From Halotia branconii CENA392 (GTDB lineage: Bacteria > Cyanobacteriota > Cyanobacteriia > Cyanobacteriales > Nostocaceae): a DNA stretch of 64,000 nucleotides. The DNA is taken from positions 3,699,455 through 3,763,454 of the forward strand of contig NZ_CP124543.1 of assembly GCF_029953635.1 (NCBI RefSeq), read 5' to 3'. The notes under the pieces were generated by a model. That model saw nothing but the letters and a program-made list of their open reading frames with translations. It had not been told where the DNA came from and ran no database searches. A program made the position numbers and the translations under genes. Below are positions 8,074 through 17,800 of the stretch, piece after piece (position 1 is the stretch's first letter; every line of letters starts with the position of its first letter).

Positions 8074-11000
8074 TTACGAATCAGTTAACTCGATAATTTC
8101 ATCGAAGCAAAAGTTACGGACTAAATTTGTTAATTCTGCTGCTAAGTAAGACTGAGTGAGATCGATTTGCTCAATTAGTTGGCAAATGCGCTCACCATCG
8201 ACTTCAATGGCGGCCTGATTTAATTCTGCTATCCATTGAGCAGGCATAACTTGAATTGCACAGTGAAGATCCAATATAGAAGATTGAACATTATCCGGCT
8301 TTTTTTCTGTAGCATTTTCACTGGTTTCTTCTGCATAGATATAATCTACCTGCAAATGTTCAGCGATCTTTTCAAAAATCACCTGCTCCCGAAATGGCTT
8401 ACGAACTAAGTCGTCACAGCCTGCGGCTAAGATACTTGCTTGTTGTTCTTCAAAAGCACTGGCAGTTAAAGCAATAATTACAGTGCGGAAGTTTATATCT
8501 GTATTTTTTTCTCTAGCTCTAATTTCTTTAGTTGCATCATAGCCATTGATTATAGGCATCCGCATATCCATCCAAATGAGGTGGGGTTGCCAAGTTTGCC
8601 AAATTGCGATCGCCTCTTGCCCATTATTAGCAGTTTTAAGCTCAAAACCAATACTACTTAAAAGCTGCACAACTAAATCTCGGTTTTCTTTGCGATCATC
8701 TACCACCAGAATACGGTAAGCAGGTTGGTTTGCTGCCAACTCGATTACGCGTCCCTTACTCAATTTGGGTGTAGCTTTAAAGGCTGCGGCTAAATTCACT
8801 TGAATATCAAAGCTAAAAGTAGAGCCTTTCCCAACAGTACTGATAATATAAATGTCGCCACCTAGCAACCGTACAAATTGTCGGCTAATAGTTAATCCTA
8901 GTCCAGTACCCTCCTTGGTTTGGATACCACTTGTTGTTTGTACAAAAGGTTGAAACAAATTGTCCATTTCTGCTAATGCTATTCCCCGTCCAGTGTCTTC
9001 AACTTCAAAGATGAGAGATTGGGGCATCGGGTGTTGGGCATCGGGAATTGTTCTCTCCTGCTCCTGATTCCCTAATCTCACTCGCAGCGTTACTTTGCCT
9101 GTCTGGGTAAACTTAACGGCGTTGCCTAAAAGATTGATTAAAACTTGGCGAAGTTTACCTTCATCTGTGTGAATGTAACGTGGAAGATTGGGGGACATTT
9201 CAAATTGGAGGCATAATTGCTTGGCTTGTGTCCGCACTTGGAACATTTCTTGTAATGTTTGCAATAGTAGATGAAGGTCGAAGTCTTCTGGATTGAAAAT
9301 GATTTGTCCGGCTTCGATTTTGGACATTTCCAAGACATCGTTAATCAAGTTGAGCAAGTGTTCTCCACTGCGATTAATGGTAGCTAATGATTCGCGCTGG
9401 TTGGAGTTAAGGCTAGTGTCTCGCTCCATTAATTGAGAAAAACCGAGAATCGCATTTAAAGGGGTACGAAGTTCGTGACTCATGTTAGCGAGGAAAGCAC
9501 TTTTGGCTCGGTTGGCAGTTTCGGCGGCTTCTTTGGCAATTCTCAGGGCTTCTTCGGCTTGATGTCTAGCCCGACCGATCGCTATTATTTCACCTACGAG
9601 TTTCAATAAATTAATATCTTCTTGGTTCCAGGTTTTCGTATAATGAATCATCGCTGCACCAACAAACCCCACAACTCTGCCGGCATGAAGCATCGGCACA
9701 GCTAGTAAAGATTGAAACGACATACTTTCAAACAATTTTCGCTCAGGTAGATGAGGCGATAGTTCTTCTACACGAGAGATTTGACGATGTCTACCACGGA
9801 GAATTGGCTCGTAGAAATAGGGGAAAGCTTCCACGGGCGAACCTCTGGCAATATCTATCAATGGTGCAACATCTTCGCCACACCATTCATGAATCAGGTA
9901 AAATTCTCTTTGATCGTTGGAACATTCAAAAATGCAACTGTGTTCGGCATTAATAAACTCAGCGATCGCCTGGAGTGTAAAATTAATTGCTGTTTCTAAA
10001 TCTTGGTCAATAAATTGCCGAGAAATACTACTAATTAAACTTTCTGCTTGAGTACGACGTTGCAGGGCTACTTCTGCTCGTTTGCGATCGCTAATATCAC
10101 GCGCTACACCCACAATCTGAAAGTTACCTTGGGCATCTTGGGTGCGTACTATGTTCGCAGTTTGCCAAACCCAGCCCCCATTCCGATGTCTGCCACGAAA
10201 CTCACTATCCGAAATTCCTTCACCTGTTGCTAAAACAGTTTGGGCGACATTCATACATTTTGGTACATCTTCGGGATGGGTAAAGGATGCGAAGGGATTG
10301 CCTTCTATTTCGCTGGGGGCAAATCCGATAGTATTTAAAATATTAGGAGAAATATAAGTAAATATTCCATCGGCATTAATAATAAACATTACATCATTAA
10401 CTTTTTCAACGATAGTGCGAAACTTTAACTCGCTTTGCTGTAGGGCGGCTTCTGCTTGTTTGCGTTCCAATTCAGCACCAGCACGGGCAGCAAAAATTTT
10501 GACAATTAGTTCCCGTCCGGGATCGGGCTGCATTGGTTTGACATCGATCACTGCAAGGTGGCCGATGATTTCGCCGGATGAACTGGTAAGAGGAACACCA
10601 AAAAAACTTTCGGCATTCATCCTCACTAAATCTCCATCTTGGGGAAAAACAGCTTGCACTTCTTGAGGGTAGTGACACATATTGCCTTGCAAGGTATGTT
10701 CGCAAGGAGTTCCCTGTAATTCATATTCCAAGTTCTCGCTAATAACTCCACAAGACCAAAACGCTAATGTGCGGACTTTAGTTTTGAGTTCATAATCTAA
10801 CTCAGTAACTAAGGCATATTGAACTTGCAATACCTCAGCCAAGTAACGAACACAGGAATTGAAAAATTCGTCACCTGTTTTGGCTGCCGTTCCCTCAACA
10901 ATTAAGCGTAAAGCCTGCTCTTGCTGTTTGCGATCGCTAATATCTGTAAATACGCAATCGAGACAAGATTCTTCCGAATTGAGGCGCAGTGACAACAAAA

Positions 11001-13602
11001 GCCAAACTACAGAACCATCAAGACGATGCATCGCTATTTCAAAATTACATACTTCGCCATACTCTGCTATCTGTTTTAAAATCAGCGCCCGTTCGTTGGG
11101 ATCGATATACAAATCAGTGATAGAACGCTTGCCAATTAAGTCAGAAGCACAGGCAAAACCCAAAATATTTGCACCGCGATCATTAGCATCGAGAATTAAT
11201 CCATCCCCAGGGCGGGTACGAAAAATCCCCACTTGAGAATTTTCAAAGATGTTGCGGTATTTCATTTCACTACGACGCAAGGCTTCTTCTGCTTGCTTGC
11301 GTTCTGTGATGTCGCGTCCTACACCTGCGATCGCAATTTCGCCACTATAAGTATTGATTGTGGAAGTATTAAAGTTGAACCATCGCCAGCTACCGTTTTT
11401 GTGTCGCAATCGCACTTCAATATCAGTCAGCTTTTCGCCTGTCACTGCTCTTTGTAAGGCGGCGGCGCTAGTTGCTAAATCTTCAGGTTTGGTAAACTCT
11501 ACTACCGAATGACCTTCAATTTCTTCCAAGTTGTAACCCATAATTGCCGTCACATTCGGCGAGTGATAAGTAAAAATTCCCTCTGGCGACAGCACAAATA
11601 TCAAGTCATTGGCATTTTCGACAATGGTACGGAATTTTAACTCACTTTCTTGGAGGGCTGCTTGGGCGCGTTTGCGTTCTGTGGCATCAGTGCCGACAGA
11701 AAGAATTTCGATTAAGTTGCCTTGGGCATCTAAAATGGGTTTATTCGCCCAAACAATCCAAACGCGATCGCCATTCTTACACAAGTTCTCATTTTCATTA
11801 AATATATAATTTTCTGGGTGCTGACAAATATCCACCATTAATGTCTGTAAGTCGCGCCCAGAAGTTTCAGTTTCGGGAACAATTGTACCCATGACATTAC
11901 GTCCGATAATTTCATCTGAATCGAAACCAAATAGCCTTTGACCATAGTCATTTAGAAATATGATGTTACCATTACTGTCCCAGCGTAAAATGATGCAGTT
12001 GGCTGTTTTCACCAAATCCCGATATTGGACTTCGCTTTGGCGTAATGCTTCTTCGGTGCGCTTGCGATCAGTAATATCCCGCACTATTGCCAAAACGTGT
12101 CGCTTGCCATTATAAATACAAGTCGTTCCTTTGACTTCCACATCGATTAAAGTACCATCTTTGCAGATATCAACAGCTTGCCCATAAAATTGCTCACCCA
12201 CTCGTGTTTTTTCAATAAATTCATGGAAAACAGTATGTGAATCTGGGTGAATATAAACAGATGGATGCAAAGTGATAAATTCTTCGTAGGTGTAACCGTG
12301 CATCTGACAAGCAGCCGGATTAACTTCGGCGACAGTTTCAGTTTCTATTTCAGTAATAAATAGTCCATCATTAATCGCTTCAAAAATACTGCGGTATTGT
12401 AGCTCACTTTGTTTTAGTGCTTCTTCTGCTCTTTGCCGTTGAGTAACGTCGCGGAAACTCCATACTCTGCCAATAATCTGTTCGCCAATGCGTTGAGGAC
12501 AGGAGTATCGCTCAAATACTCTACCATCTTGCAGTTCCAATAAATCATTACTAACTAGCTCTGGCTGTGTGTATAATTCTCGGACTCGTTGCAAAAAAAC
12601 ATCTGGATCTTTTAATTGATTTGCCAAATACGCCAACCGCTTGGGATGATCTGGTTCTGTCAAAAGTTCTGGTGGAATTGACCACATTTCTAAGAATTTT
12701 TGATTGTAACTAGTGATATTACTGAAGCTATCGACTACTAAAATACCGTCTTGAATCGATTCAAAAATAGCACTTAATAAAGATAGAGAATTTTCTAAAG
12801 CTAATTGGGTTTGTTTATGATGGCTAATATCCCTACCTAGAATTACCAGACTCTTACGTCTGCCATCTTGGTGAAACAGAGGAACTTTGAGCATGTCTGC
12901 AATGAACACTGTACCATCAGGTCGAGTAACAACCTCCTCTACCCGATGAACACATCCTTGTTGCCAAGATTGCTCATCTGTTTTGTGGCAATTGAGCAAG
13001 GCATCGTGATAGTGGTTACTGAACTGCGCCAATTCTAAGTCGGTTTTGCCTTTATAATCTATGTTTTGGAGTTCTAAAAATTCCAGGTTCGCTTGGTTCG
13101 ACTCTAACCATCTGCCTGAGCCGTCCTTTAAACAAATAAAATCAGGTGTAGCATTAATAAGTGTCCGCAACCGTTCTTCGTTTTCTTGCAAAGATGCTTG
13201 AGTCTGCTGAACCTGCGTTATATCCCGAATAATCAGTACGGCACAATTATCATCGGTAAGTCTGGCAAAACTTCCAGAGATTTGCAATACCAAAGAACTG
13301 TCTTTTAGTTGCAACTCATATTCTGTTGTTTGATACTGTCCACTGTGTATCTGCACATCAGGATAAGCTACCAAAGCAACTGGTTGTCCTGCTTGTGTTA
13401 GAGGTAGCAAGTCAGGTAACTTCGCGCCACAGACAGTATTATGGGGTTGATTCACCAAATGCTCAAAGCTAGGATTGCACCATTGGATGTATCGGTCTTT
13501 TCCTACCCAGACTACAGCATCAGCGATCGCACCTAATGTTACTTCCATCTTGGTCAGGGTAGCTTGCAATTGCTCTACCTGCCCCAATTGTTTAGCGCTC
13601 AT
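8074..13602 (-). CDS. Multi-PAS/GAF hybrid sensor histidine kinase
   Basis: I start it at the ATG at 13602, which has aaggag six bases upstream, giving 1842 residues. By eye the order is: seven PAS domains (about 15-885, many introduced by an AL-x-x-SE-x-x-(Y/F)R linker), a GAF domain (about 890-1040), an eighth PAS (about 1055-1175), a second GAF (about 1180-1340), HisKA with H1376 in NMSHELRTPL, HATPase with DTGRGI and GTGLGL, and a receiver with D1679 in WMDMRMP. No membrane segment is seen, so it should be cytoplasmic, sensing through its PAS/GAF array. A phosphorelay partner is expected. It is divergent from the lanthipeptide precursors, which makes it a candidate upstream sensor for that locus, but that link is positional. 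Confidence 0.93.
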   Translation of the reverse strand: MSAKQLGQVEQLQATLTKMEVTLGAIADAVVWVGKDRYIQWCNPSFEHLVNQPHNTVCGAKLPDLLPLTQAGQPVALVAYPDVQIHSGQYQTTEYELQLKDSSLVLQISGSFARLTDDNCAVLIIRDITQVQQTQASLQENEERLRTLINATPDFICLKDGSGRWLESNQANLEFLELQNIDYKGKTDLELAQFSNHYHDALLNCHKTDEQSWQQGCVHRVEEVVTRPDGTVFIADMLKVPLFHQDGRRKSLVILGRDISHHKQTQLALENSLSLLSAIFESIQDGILVVDSFSNITSYNQKFLEMWSIPPELLTEPDHPKRLAYLANQLKDPDVFLQRVRELYTQPELVSNDLLELQDGRVFERYSCPQRIGEQIIGRVWSFRDVTQRQRAEEALKQSELQYRSIFEAINDGLFITEIETETVAEVNPAACQMHGYTYEEFITLHPSVYIHPDSHTVFHEFIEKTRVGEQFYGQAVDICKDGTLIDVEVKGTTCIYNGKRHVLAIVRDITDRKRTEEALRQSEVQYRDLVKTANCIILRWDSNGNIIFLNDYGQRLFGFDSDEIIGRNVMGTIVPETETSGRDLQTLMVDICQHPENYIFNENENLCKNGDRVWIVWANKPILDAQGNLIEILSVGTDATERKRAQAALQESELKFRTIVENANDLIFVLSPEGIFTYHSPNVTAIMGYNLEEIEGHSVVEFTKPEDLATSAAALQRAVTGEKLTDIEVRLRHKNGSWRWFNFNTSTINTYSGEIAIAGVGRDITERKQAEEALRRSEMKYRNIFENSQVGIFRTRPGDGLILDANDRGANILGFACASDLIGKRSITDLYIDPNERALILKQIAEYGEVCNFEIAMHRLDGSVVWLLLSLRLNSEESCLDCVFTDISDRKQQEQALRLIVEGTAAKTGDEFFNSCVRYLAEVLQVQYALVTELDYELKTKVRTLAFWSCGVISENLEYELQGTPCEHTLQGNMCHYPQEVQAVFPQDGDLVRMNAESFFGVPLTSSSGEIIGHLAVIDVKPMQPDPGRELIVKIFAARAGAELERKQAEAALQQSELKFRTIVEKVNDVMFIINADGIFTYISPNILNTIGFAPSEIEGNPFASFTHPEDVPKCMNVAQTVLATGEGISDSEFRGRHRNGGWVWQTANIVRTQDAQGNFQIVGVARDISDRKRAEVALQRRTQAESLISSISRQFIDQDLETAINFTLQAIAEFINAEHSCIFECSNDQREFYLIHEWCGEDVAPLIDIARGSPVEAFPYFYEPILRGRHRQISRVEELSPHLPERKLFESMSFQSLLAVPMLHAGRVVGFVGAAMIHYTKTWNQEDINLLKLVGEIIAIGRARHQAEEALRIAKEAAETANRAKSAFLANMSHELRTPLNAILGFSQLMERDTSLNSNQRESLATINRSGEHLLNLINDVLEMSKIEAGQIIFNPEDFDLHLLLQTLQEMFQVRTQAKQLCLQFEMSPNLPRYIHTDEGKLRQVLINLLGNAVKFTQTGKVTLRVRLGNQEQERTIPDAQHPMPQSLIFEVEDTGRGIALAEMDNLFQPFVQTTSGIQTKEGTGLGLTISRQFVRLLGGDIYIISTVGKGSTFSFDIQVNLAAAFKATPKLSKGRVIELAANQPAYRILVVDDRKENRDLVVQLLSSIGFELKTANNGQEAIAIWQTWQPHLIWMDMRMPIINGYDATKEIRAREKNTDINFRTVIIALTASAFEEQQASILAAGCDDLVRKPFREQVIFEKIAEHLQVDYIYAEETSENATEKKPDNVQSSILDLHCAIQVMPAQWIAELNQAAIEVDGERICQLIEQIDLTQSYLAAELTNLVRNFCFDEIIELTDS

Positions 13603-13915
13603 CACCAACTCCTTAATATCTCCTGGATAGATAGAACTATTTGGTATAAGCGATTGTATCTTTAGTTGATTCTTCGGATGTCTAACTACAGCAAAACTAC
13701 ATATTTACTTTAAATGTTACAGCATTAATACTGATATCAGCATCATAATACCCCAATGAATCCATGCTGCAAAAATTCTCTGCAATTTGCAACTATCTCC
13801 CCTATTTCTCCCCTATTTCTCTCTAAATTTAAATCAGAAAAGCAGAGAACACCGCCCCAAACCAGCGCACAACCTCTGCCTGATTAATAAAGTCAACAAA
13901 AACAAAGAAAAAACT
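13603..13915. promoter_or_regulatory. Divergent control region, kinase / precursor 1
   Basis: The 313-bp region separates the leftward hybrid kinase from lanthipeptide precursor 1. It holds the triple 11-bp repeat at 13796-13828 and no ORF of its own. An in-frame GTG/TTG extension of the precursor frame runs back over the repeats but is not needed, because the second precursor has the same length from its own ATG. Confidence 0.5.
13796..13828 (+). promoter_or_regulatory. Three 11-bp direct repeats upstream of precursor 1
   Basis: Units are TCTCCCCTATT (13796-13806), an identical TCTCCCCTATT (13807-13817) and TCTCTCTAAAT (13818-13828), 87 nt before the ATG. This is the cleanest copy in the window. 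The spacing of one helical turn per unit suggests a regulator binding in tandem on one DNA face. Confidence 0.7.
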
Positions 13916-14206
13916 ATGCTACACCAAATTAAAGAATTACTAGAAAACGTACAATTACAACAGCAAATCAAAGCAGCAACTAACCAAGCAGAAGCGATTA
14001 AAGTGTTAGCGATCGCTAGTGCAGAGAAAGGTTATAACTTCACAGTTGAAGCTATCTCCCAAATGCTGGCAGAGTTAACTTTTATGGATGCCAATGAATT
14101 GAGTGAAGAAGAATTACTAAGTGTTAGTGGCGGCATGATGGCTGATACTGGTCATGGTCACATGTCATGTTGTACCGATTGTCCCAAGGGAAATGGTCAA
14201 TGTTGA
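13916..14206 (+). CDS. Lanthipeptide precursor 1, Nif11-type leader
   Basis: I start at the ATG at 13916 (MLHQIKELLE), giving 96 residues, the same length as the second precursor. Residues 1-73 form a Nif11-like leader (helical, LQQQIKAATNQAEAIKVLA, then ELSEEELLSVSGG) ending in a Gly-Gly site for a C39 peptidase. The predicted core is 23 residues: MMADTGHGHM then SCCTDCPKGNGQC. It contains T5, S11 and T14 for dehydration and C12, C13, C16 and C23 for thioether closure. The LanM modification enzyme and all export genes lie downstream. Ring pattern and bioactivity cannot be read from the sequence. Confidence 0.9.
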   Translation: MLHQIKELLENVQLQQQIKAATNQAEAIKVLAIASAEKGYNFTVEAISQMLAELTFMDANELSEEELLSVSGGMMADTGHGHMSCCTDCPKGNGQC

Positions 14207-14315
14207 TATTTCTGCACTTAGCTAAAAATATTTTTCATTGAACCTGACTGTAAAAGAGAGAAGAAAAGGATAAGGGTATCAGGGGTCAAACAACAATTTT
14301 TTCCAATTGCGATTA

Positions 14316-14348
14316 TATCCCATATTTCTTCCTGATTTCTCTCTAAAT
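14316..14348 (+). promoter_or_regulatory. Three 11-bp direct repeats upstream of precursor 2
   Basis: Units are TATCCCATATT (14316-14326), TCTTCCTGATT (14327-14337) and TCTCTCTAAAT (14338-14348), 85 nt before the ATG, nearly the same spacing as in precursor 1. The third unit is identical to that of precursor 1 while the first two have drifted. A short conserved stretch (gcagagaacaccg) follows both copies. Confidence 0.6.
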
Positions 14349-14433
14349 TTATATTTGTAAACGCAGAGAACACCGCGTAAAACAAACAAAAAGTCTGCCA
14401 TTTTTTTAAGTAAATTGAAAGGAGAAAACAATC

Positions 14434-14724
14434 ATGTTACACCAAATCAAAGAACTGCTGCAAAACATTCAACTACAACAAAAATTAGCAGCAGCGGCTA
14501 ACGAAGCAGAAGCAATTAAAGTATTAGCGATCGCTAGTGCCGAAAAAGGTTATAACTTCACAGTTGAAGCTATCTCTCAAATGCTGGCAGAATTAACATT
14601 TGTGGATGCCAATGAACTGAGCGAAGAAGAATTACTCAGCGTTAGTGGAGGCATGATGGCTGACACTGGTCACGGCCACAAGTCATGTTGTACTGATTGT
14701 CCAAAAGGAAATGGTGAATGTTGA
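14434..14724 (+). CDS. Lanthipeptide precursor 2, Nif11-type leader
   Basis: The 96-residue paralogue of precursor 1 has a ribosome site (aaggaga) about 8 nt before the ATG. Leader changes are scattered (for example LAAAANEAEA for IKAATNQAEA), but the Gly-Gly site and all core Ser, Thr and Cys are kept. The core differs at only two positions: M10 becomes K and Q22 becomes E. A duplication with two substituted core positions points to either a two-peptide product or two variants of one compound. It carries its own copy of the 11-bp repeats, so it can be expressed independently of precursor 1. Confidence 0.9.
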   Translation: MLHQIKELLQNIQLQQKLAAAANEAEAIKVLAIASAEKGYNFTVEAISQMLAELTFVDANELSEEELLSVSGGMMADTGHGHKSCCTDCPKGNGEC

Positions 14725-14770
14725 TATTTCAACACTTAGCCAACAATATTCTGCATTGAATCTATGAAAA

Positions 14771-14794
14771 GGGGAAGAGGCTAACTCTTACCCC
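14771..14794 (+). terminator. Stem-loop between precursor 2 and lanM
   Basis: GGGGAAGAG pairs with CTCTTACCCC around a five-base loop, with one bulged base. There is no following T-run, so it is not a classical terminator. It may limit read-through or protect the upstream mRNA, which would help keep precursor above synthetase levels. Confidence 0.4.
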
Positions 14795-14826
14795 TCTACT
14801 TCCCTGCTCCCCTGTAAGCCAGTATT

Positions 14827-17800
14827 ATGAAAAATCCAGTCATCCTCAAATCAAGTATCCCAAGTTTCACAACTATTGTTGCCAACGCCAGTTTTCTTTG
14901 GGAACGCCTCGATACAGAAAGATTTGTTATTGATATCGATTCGATTAATGAAAAAGAAATTCAGCGTCGGCTTGATCGCTGGTATCACATTTTAGGCGAC
15001 TGGAATACTTTAAATAAACGCTTGCAGTGGGAAAACTTAGACCTTGATAGCATTCGTCCTCACTTGGGAAGTATTGACTGGAATCCGCAAGCAGCATTGC
15101 CAATATGGGCAGAAACTTTGCGGCAAATCACCCAAACGGCCAGGGAATTTGTGCCGACACAGGAAATAGATTTACCAATCAATCCAGAAAATCCCATTCC
15201 CTTTGAAGATATTTTACTGCCTGCGATCGCAGTTGCCAGACAGCAACTTTTAACTCGGCTTGGTTCTAGACAACTGACTGAAAAAAGCTTACCTCTATCA
15301 GTGCTTTCAAAAGCTGCTTATCGAGAATTAGAGCGTAGTTTGCTACAACGATTAACAGGAATTTGTACCAAGACACTAAATTTTGAATTTTCTCAAGTTC
15401 GCCCATTTGGTGAAAATCTGCTTAACTTGCTAGGAGTAGCAACAGAAAATAGCAATAATAAAACTTACTATAATAAATTTGTCAATCAACTTCTAAAAGA
15501 TGGATTGTTGACTTTTTTTAATAAATATTCAGTTCTCGGTCGTTTAGTAGCAACGGCGGTTAATTTTTGGGTAGAGTCGGCGAGTGAATTTATCCAACGT
15601 TTAGCTAAAGATAAAGTAGATATTCAGCAAACTTTTAGTTCAACAGTTGATAACTTGGGCAAAGTTGCAGAAATTCAGACTTCCCTTTCTGACCCCCACA
15701 AGCGCGGACGAACAGTTATTTTATTGACCTTTGAATCTGGACTCAAACTCGTTTATAAGCCGAAAGATTTAGGGCTAGAAGTTGCTTTTAACCAATTTTT
15801 GAATTGGTGCAATCAACATAGCCAGCTTTTAGATTTCAAAGTTATCCAAGTATTAAACCGAGATAATTATGGTTGGGTAGAATACATTACACATCAACCC
15901 TGTAGTGATGAAGCTGCTGTAGAACGTTTTTATCAGCGAGCTGGGATGTTGTTGTGTGTGCTTTACGCTTTGCGGGGAACAGATTGCCACCACGAAAATT
16001 TAATTGCCAGTGGCGAACATTTGGTGTTAGTGGATATGGAAACATTGCTACACCATGAAGCCAATTTGATTGAAGATTCACCGAATGCCCCAGATTTTGA
16101 GACAGCAGCAGAACAGCAATTCTGGGAATCTGTTTTACGTACCGGGCTGTTACCGCGTTGGGACTTTAGTAGCGATCGCCGCATAGCCTATGATGTTAGC
16201 GGATTGGGTAGTACAGATTCTCAAAAAACTCCTCATAAAATACCCAAATGGCAGCACATCAACACTGACGATATGTGTCTGCACTCTGAATCTGTCACCA
16301 TGTCCGTGGGGAAAAATGTACCGCGCTTGGGTGAAATTGCTTTATCTGCCAGTGATTATCAAGCACAAATTACTAATGGCTTCGAGGTGATGTATCGCTT
16401 TTTGATGATGCATAAGGACATATTACTGGTTCCTGGAAGTCCTTTAACTGCAATGCAGAATCAGCAAGTCCGCTTTGTTTTCCGCAACACTCGCATTTAT
16501 AGTGCCATCATCCAAAAAACTTTATCACCCGATTACCTCAAACACAGCGTAGACTATAGCATTGAGTTGGATCGCCTCAGTCGTGCCTTTTTAGTTGCTC
16601 AAGACAAACCAAATGCTTTGCCGATTTTAAGTGCAGAACTGCGAGCAATGGAACAATTAGATATTCCATTTTTTACCGCGAATGCTGCTAGCGACCGACT
16701 TCAGGTGAGCAGCGATTTATCTATTCCCCAATACTTTAAGCAACCGAGTTATCAGCACGTCTCGAACCAGTTGCAAGCAATGGATGAAACTGACTTAGCC
16801 CGCCAAACGGCGATTATTCAAGGCTCATTTCATGCTAAAGTAGCCCAAACTCCCAACCAAGGAAGTCCGCAATGGAACGCCGAATCATTACCATTGCTGA
16901 GTGCAGCAGAATTAATTGCCGAAGCCAGTGCGATCGCTACAGATTTGGAAACAACAGCAATACCAGATCCCGATGGCAGTGTTAACTGGATCGGCTTAGG
17001 TTATGTCCATGAAGCCGAGCGATTTCGATTGCAAGTTTTGGGCAACAGTCTTTATGATGGACGCTGCGGAGTTGCCTTGTTTCTCGCCGCACTTAGTCAG
17101 GTAACTAAAGATTCACATTCCTCTGATTTGGCACTAAAGGCATTACAACCACTACGTCGGCAAATTCAAACCCTGAACTTAGAATCTCGGCAAATCATGG
17201 CTCGGCTCATGGGTATCGGTGGCGCAGCAGGTTTGGGTTCGATAATTTATGGCTTGGTGAAAGTCAGCCAGTTCCTCAAAGATGAGACACTATTGCCAGA
17301 TGCTCAAGCATTAGCCGAGTGGATGACACCAGAGTTGATTGCTGCCGATAAAAAGCTGGATATTATGAGTGGATCTGCGGGAGCTATTCTGGGACTGTTA
17401 TCCCTTTATAGAGTAACCGGGAATGCCACAGTTTTAGAGAAAGCGATCGCCTGTGGAGATCATTTACTCAAGCATCGAATTAGCTACGAGAATGCTCCCA
17501 AAGCTTGGCAAACCGTAAGCGAAAAGCCCTTAACTGGATTCTCCCACGGAGCCGCCGGAATCGCTTATGCTTTGCTGCAACTCTACGCTGTCACACAAAA
17601 TCAAGCTTATTATCAAGCAGCACTAGAAGGCATCGAATATGAGCGCAGCGTCTTTAGTGAATTTCATGCCAACTGGCCTGATTTTCGTAGCCTAGAACCC
17701 AACCAGCCACCAAGCTTTGCGGTTGTGTGGTGTCACGGTGCAGCCGGAATTGGGTTAGGGCGTTTAGGTTGCGTCAGACTTGGAGAAATTCCCGGAGTTG

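Noticed and set aside
9055..9085. Further 11-bp TCTCC-type repeats
   Set aside because: Lies inside the kinase coding region and lacks the three-unit 11-bp phase; matches near 34729 and 40672 are TTCCCTG heptamers instead.
10415..11809. Several plus-strand ORFs of 60-125 codons
   Set aside because: All lie antisense inside the PAS/GAF kinase, whose frame is continuous and motif-rich.
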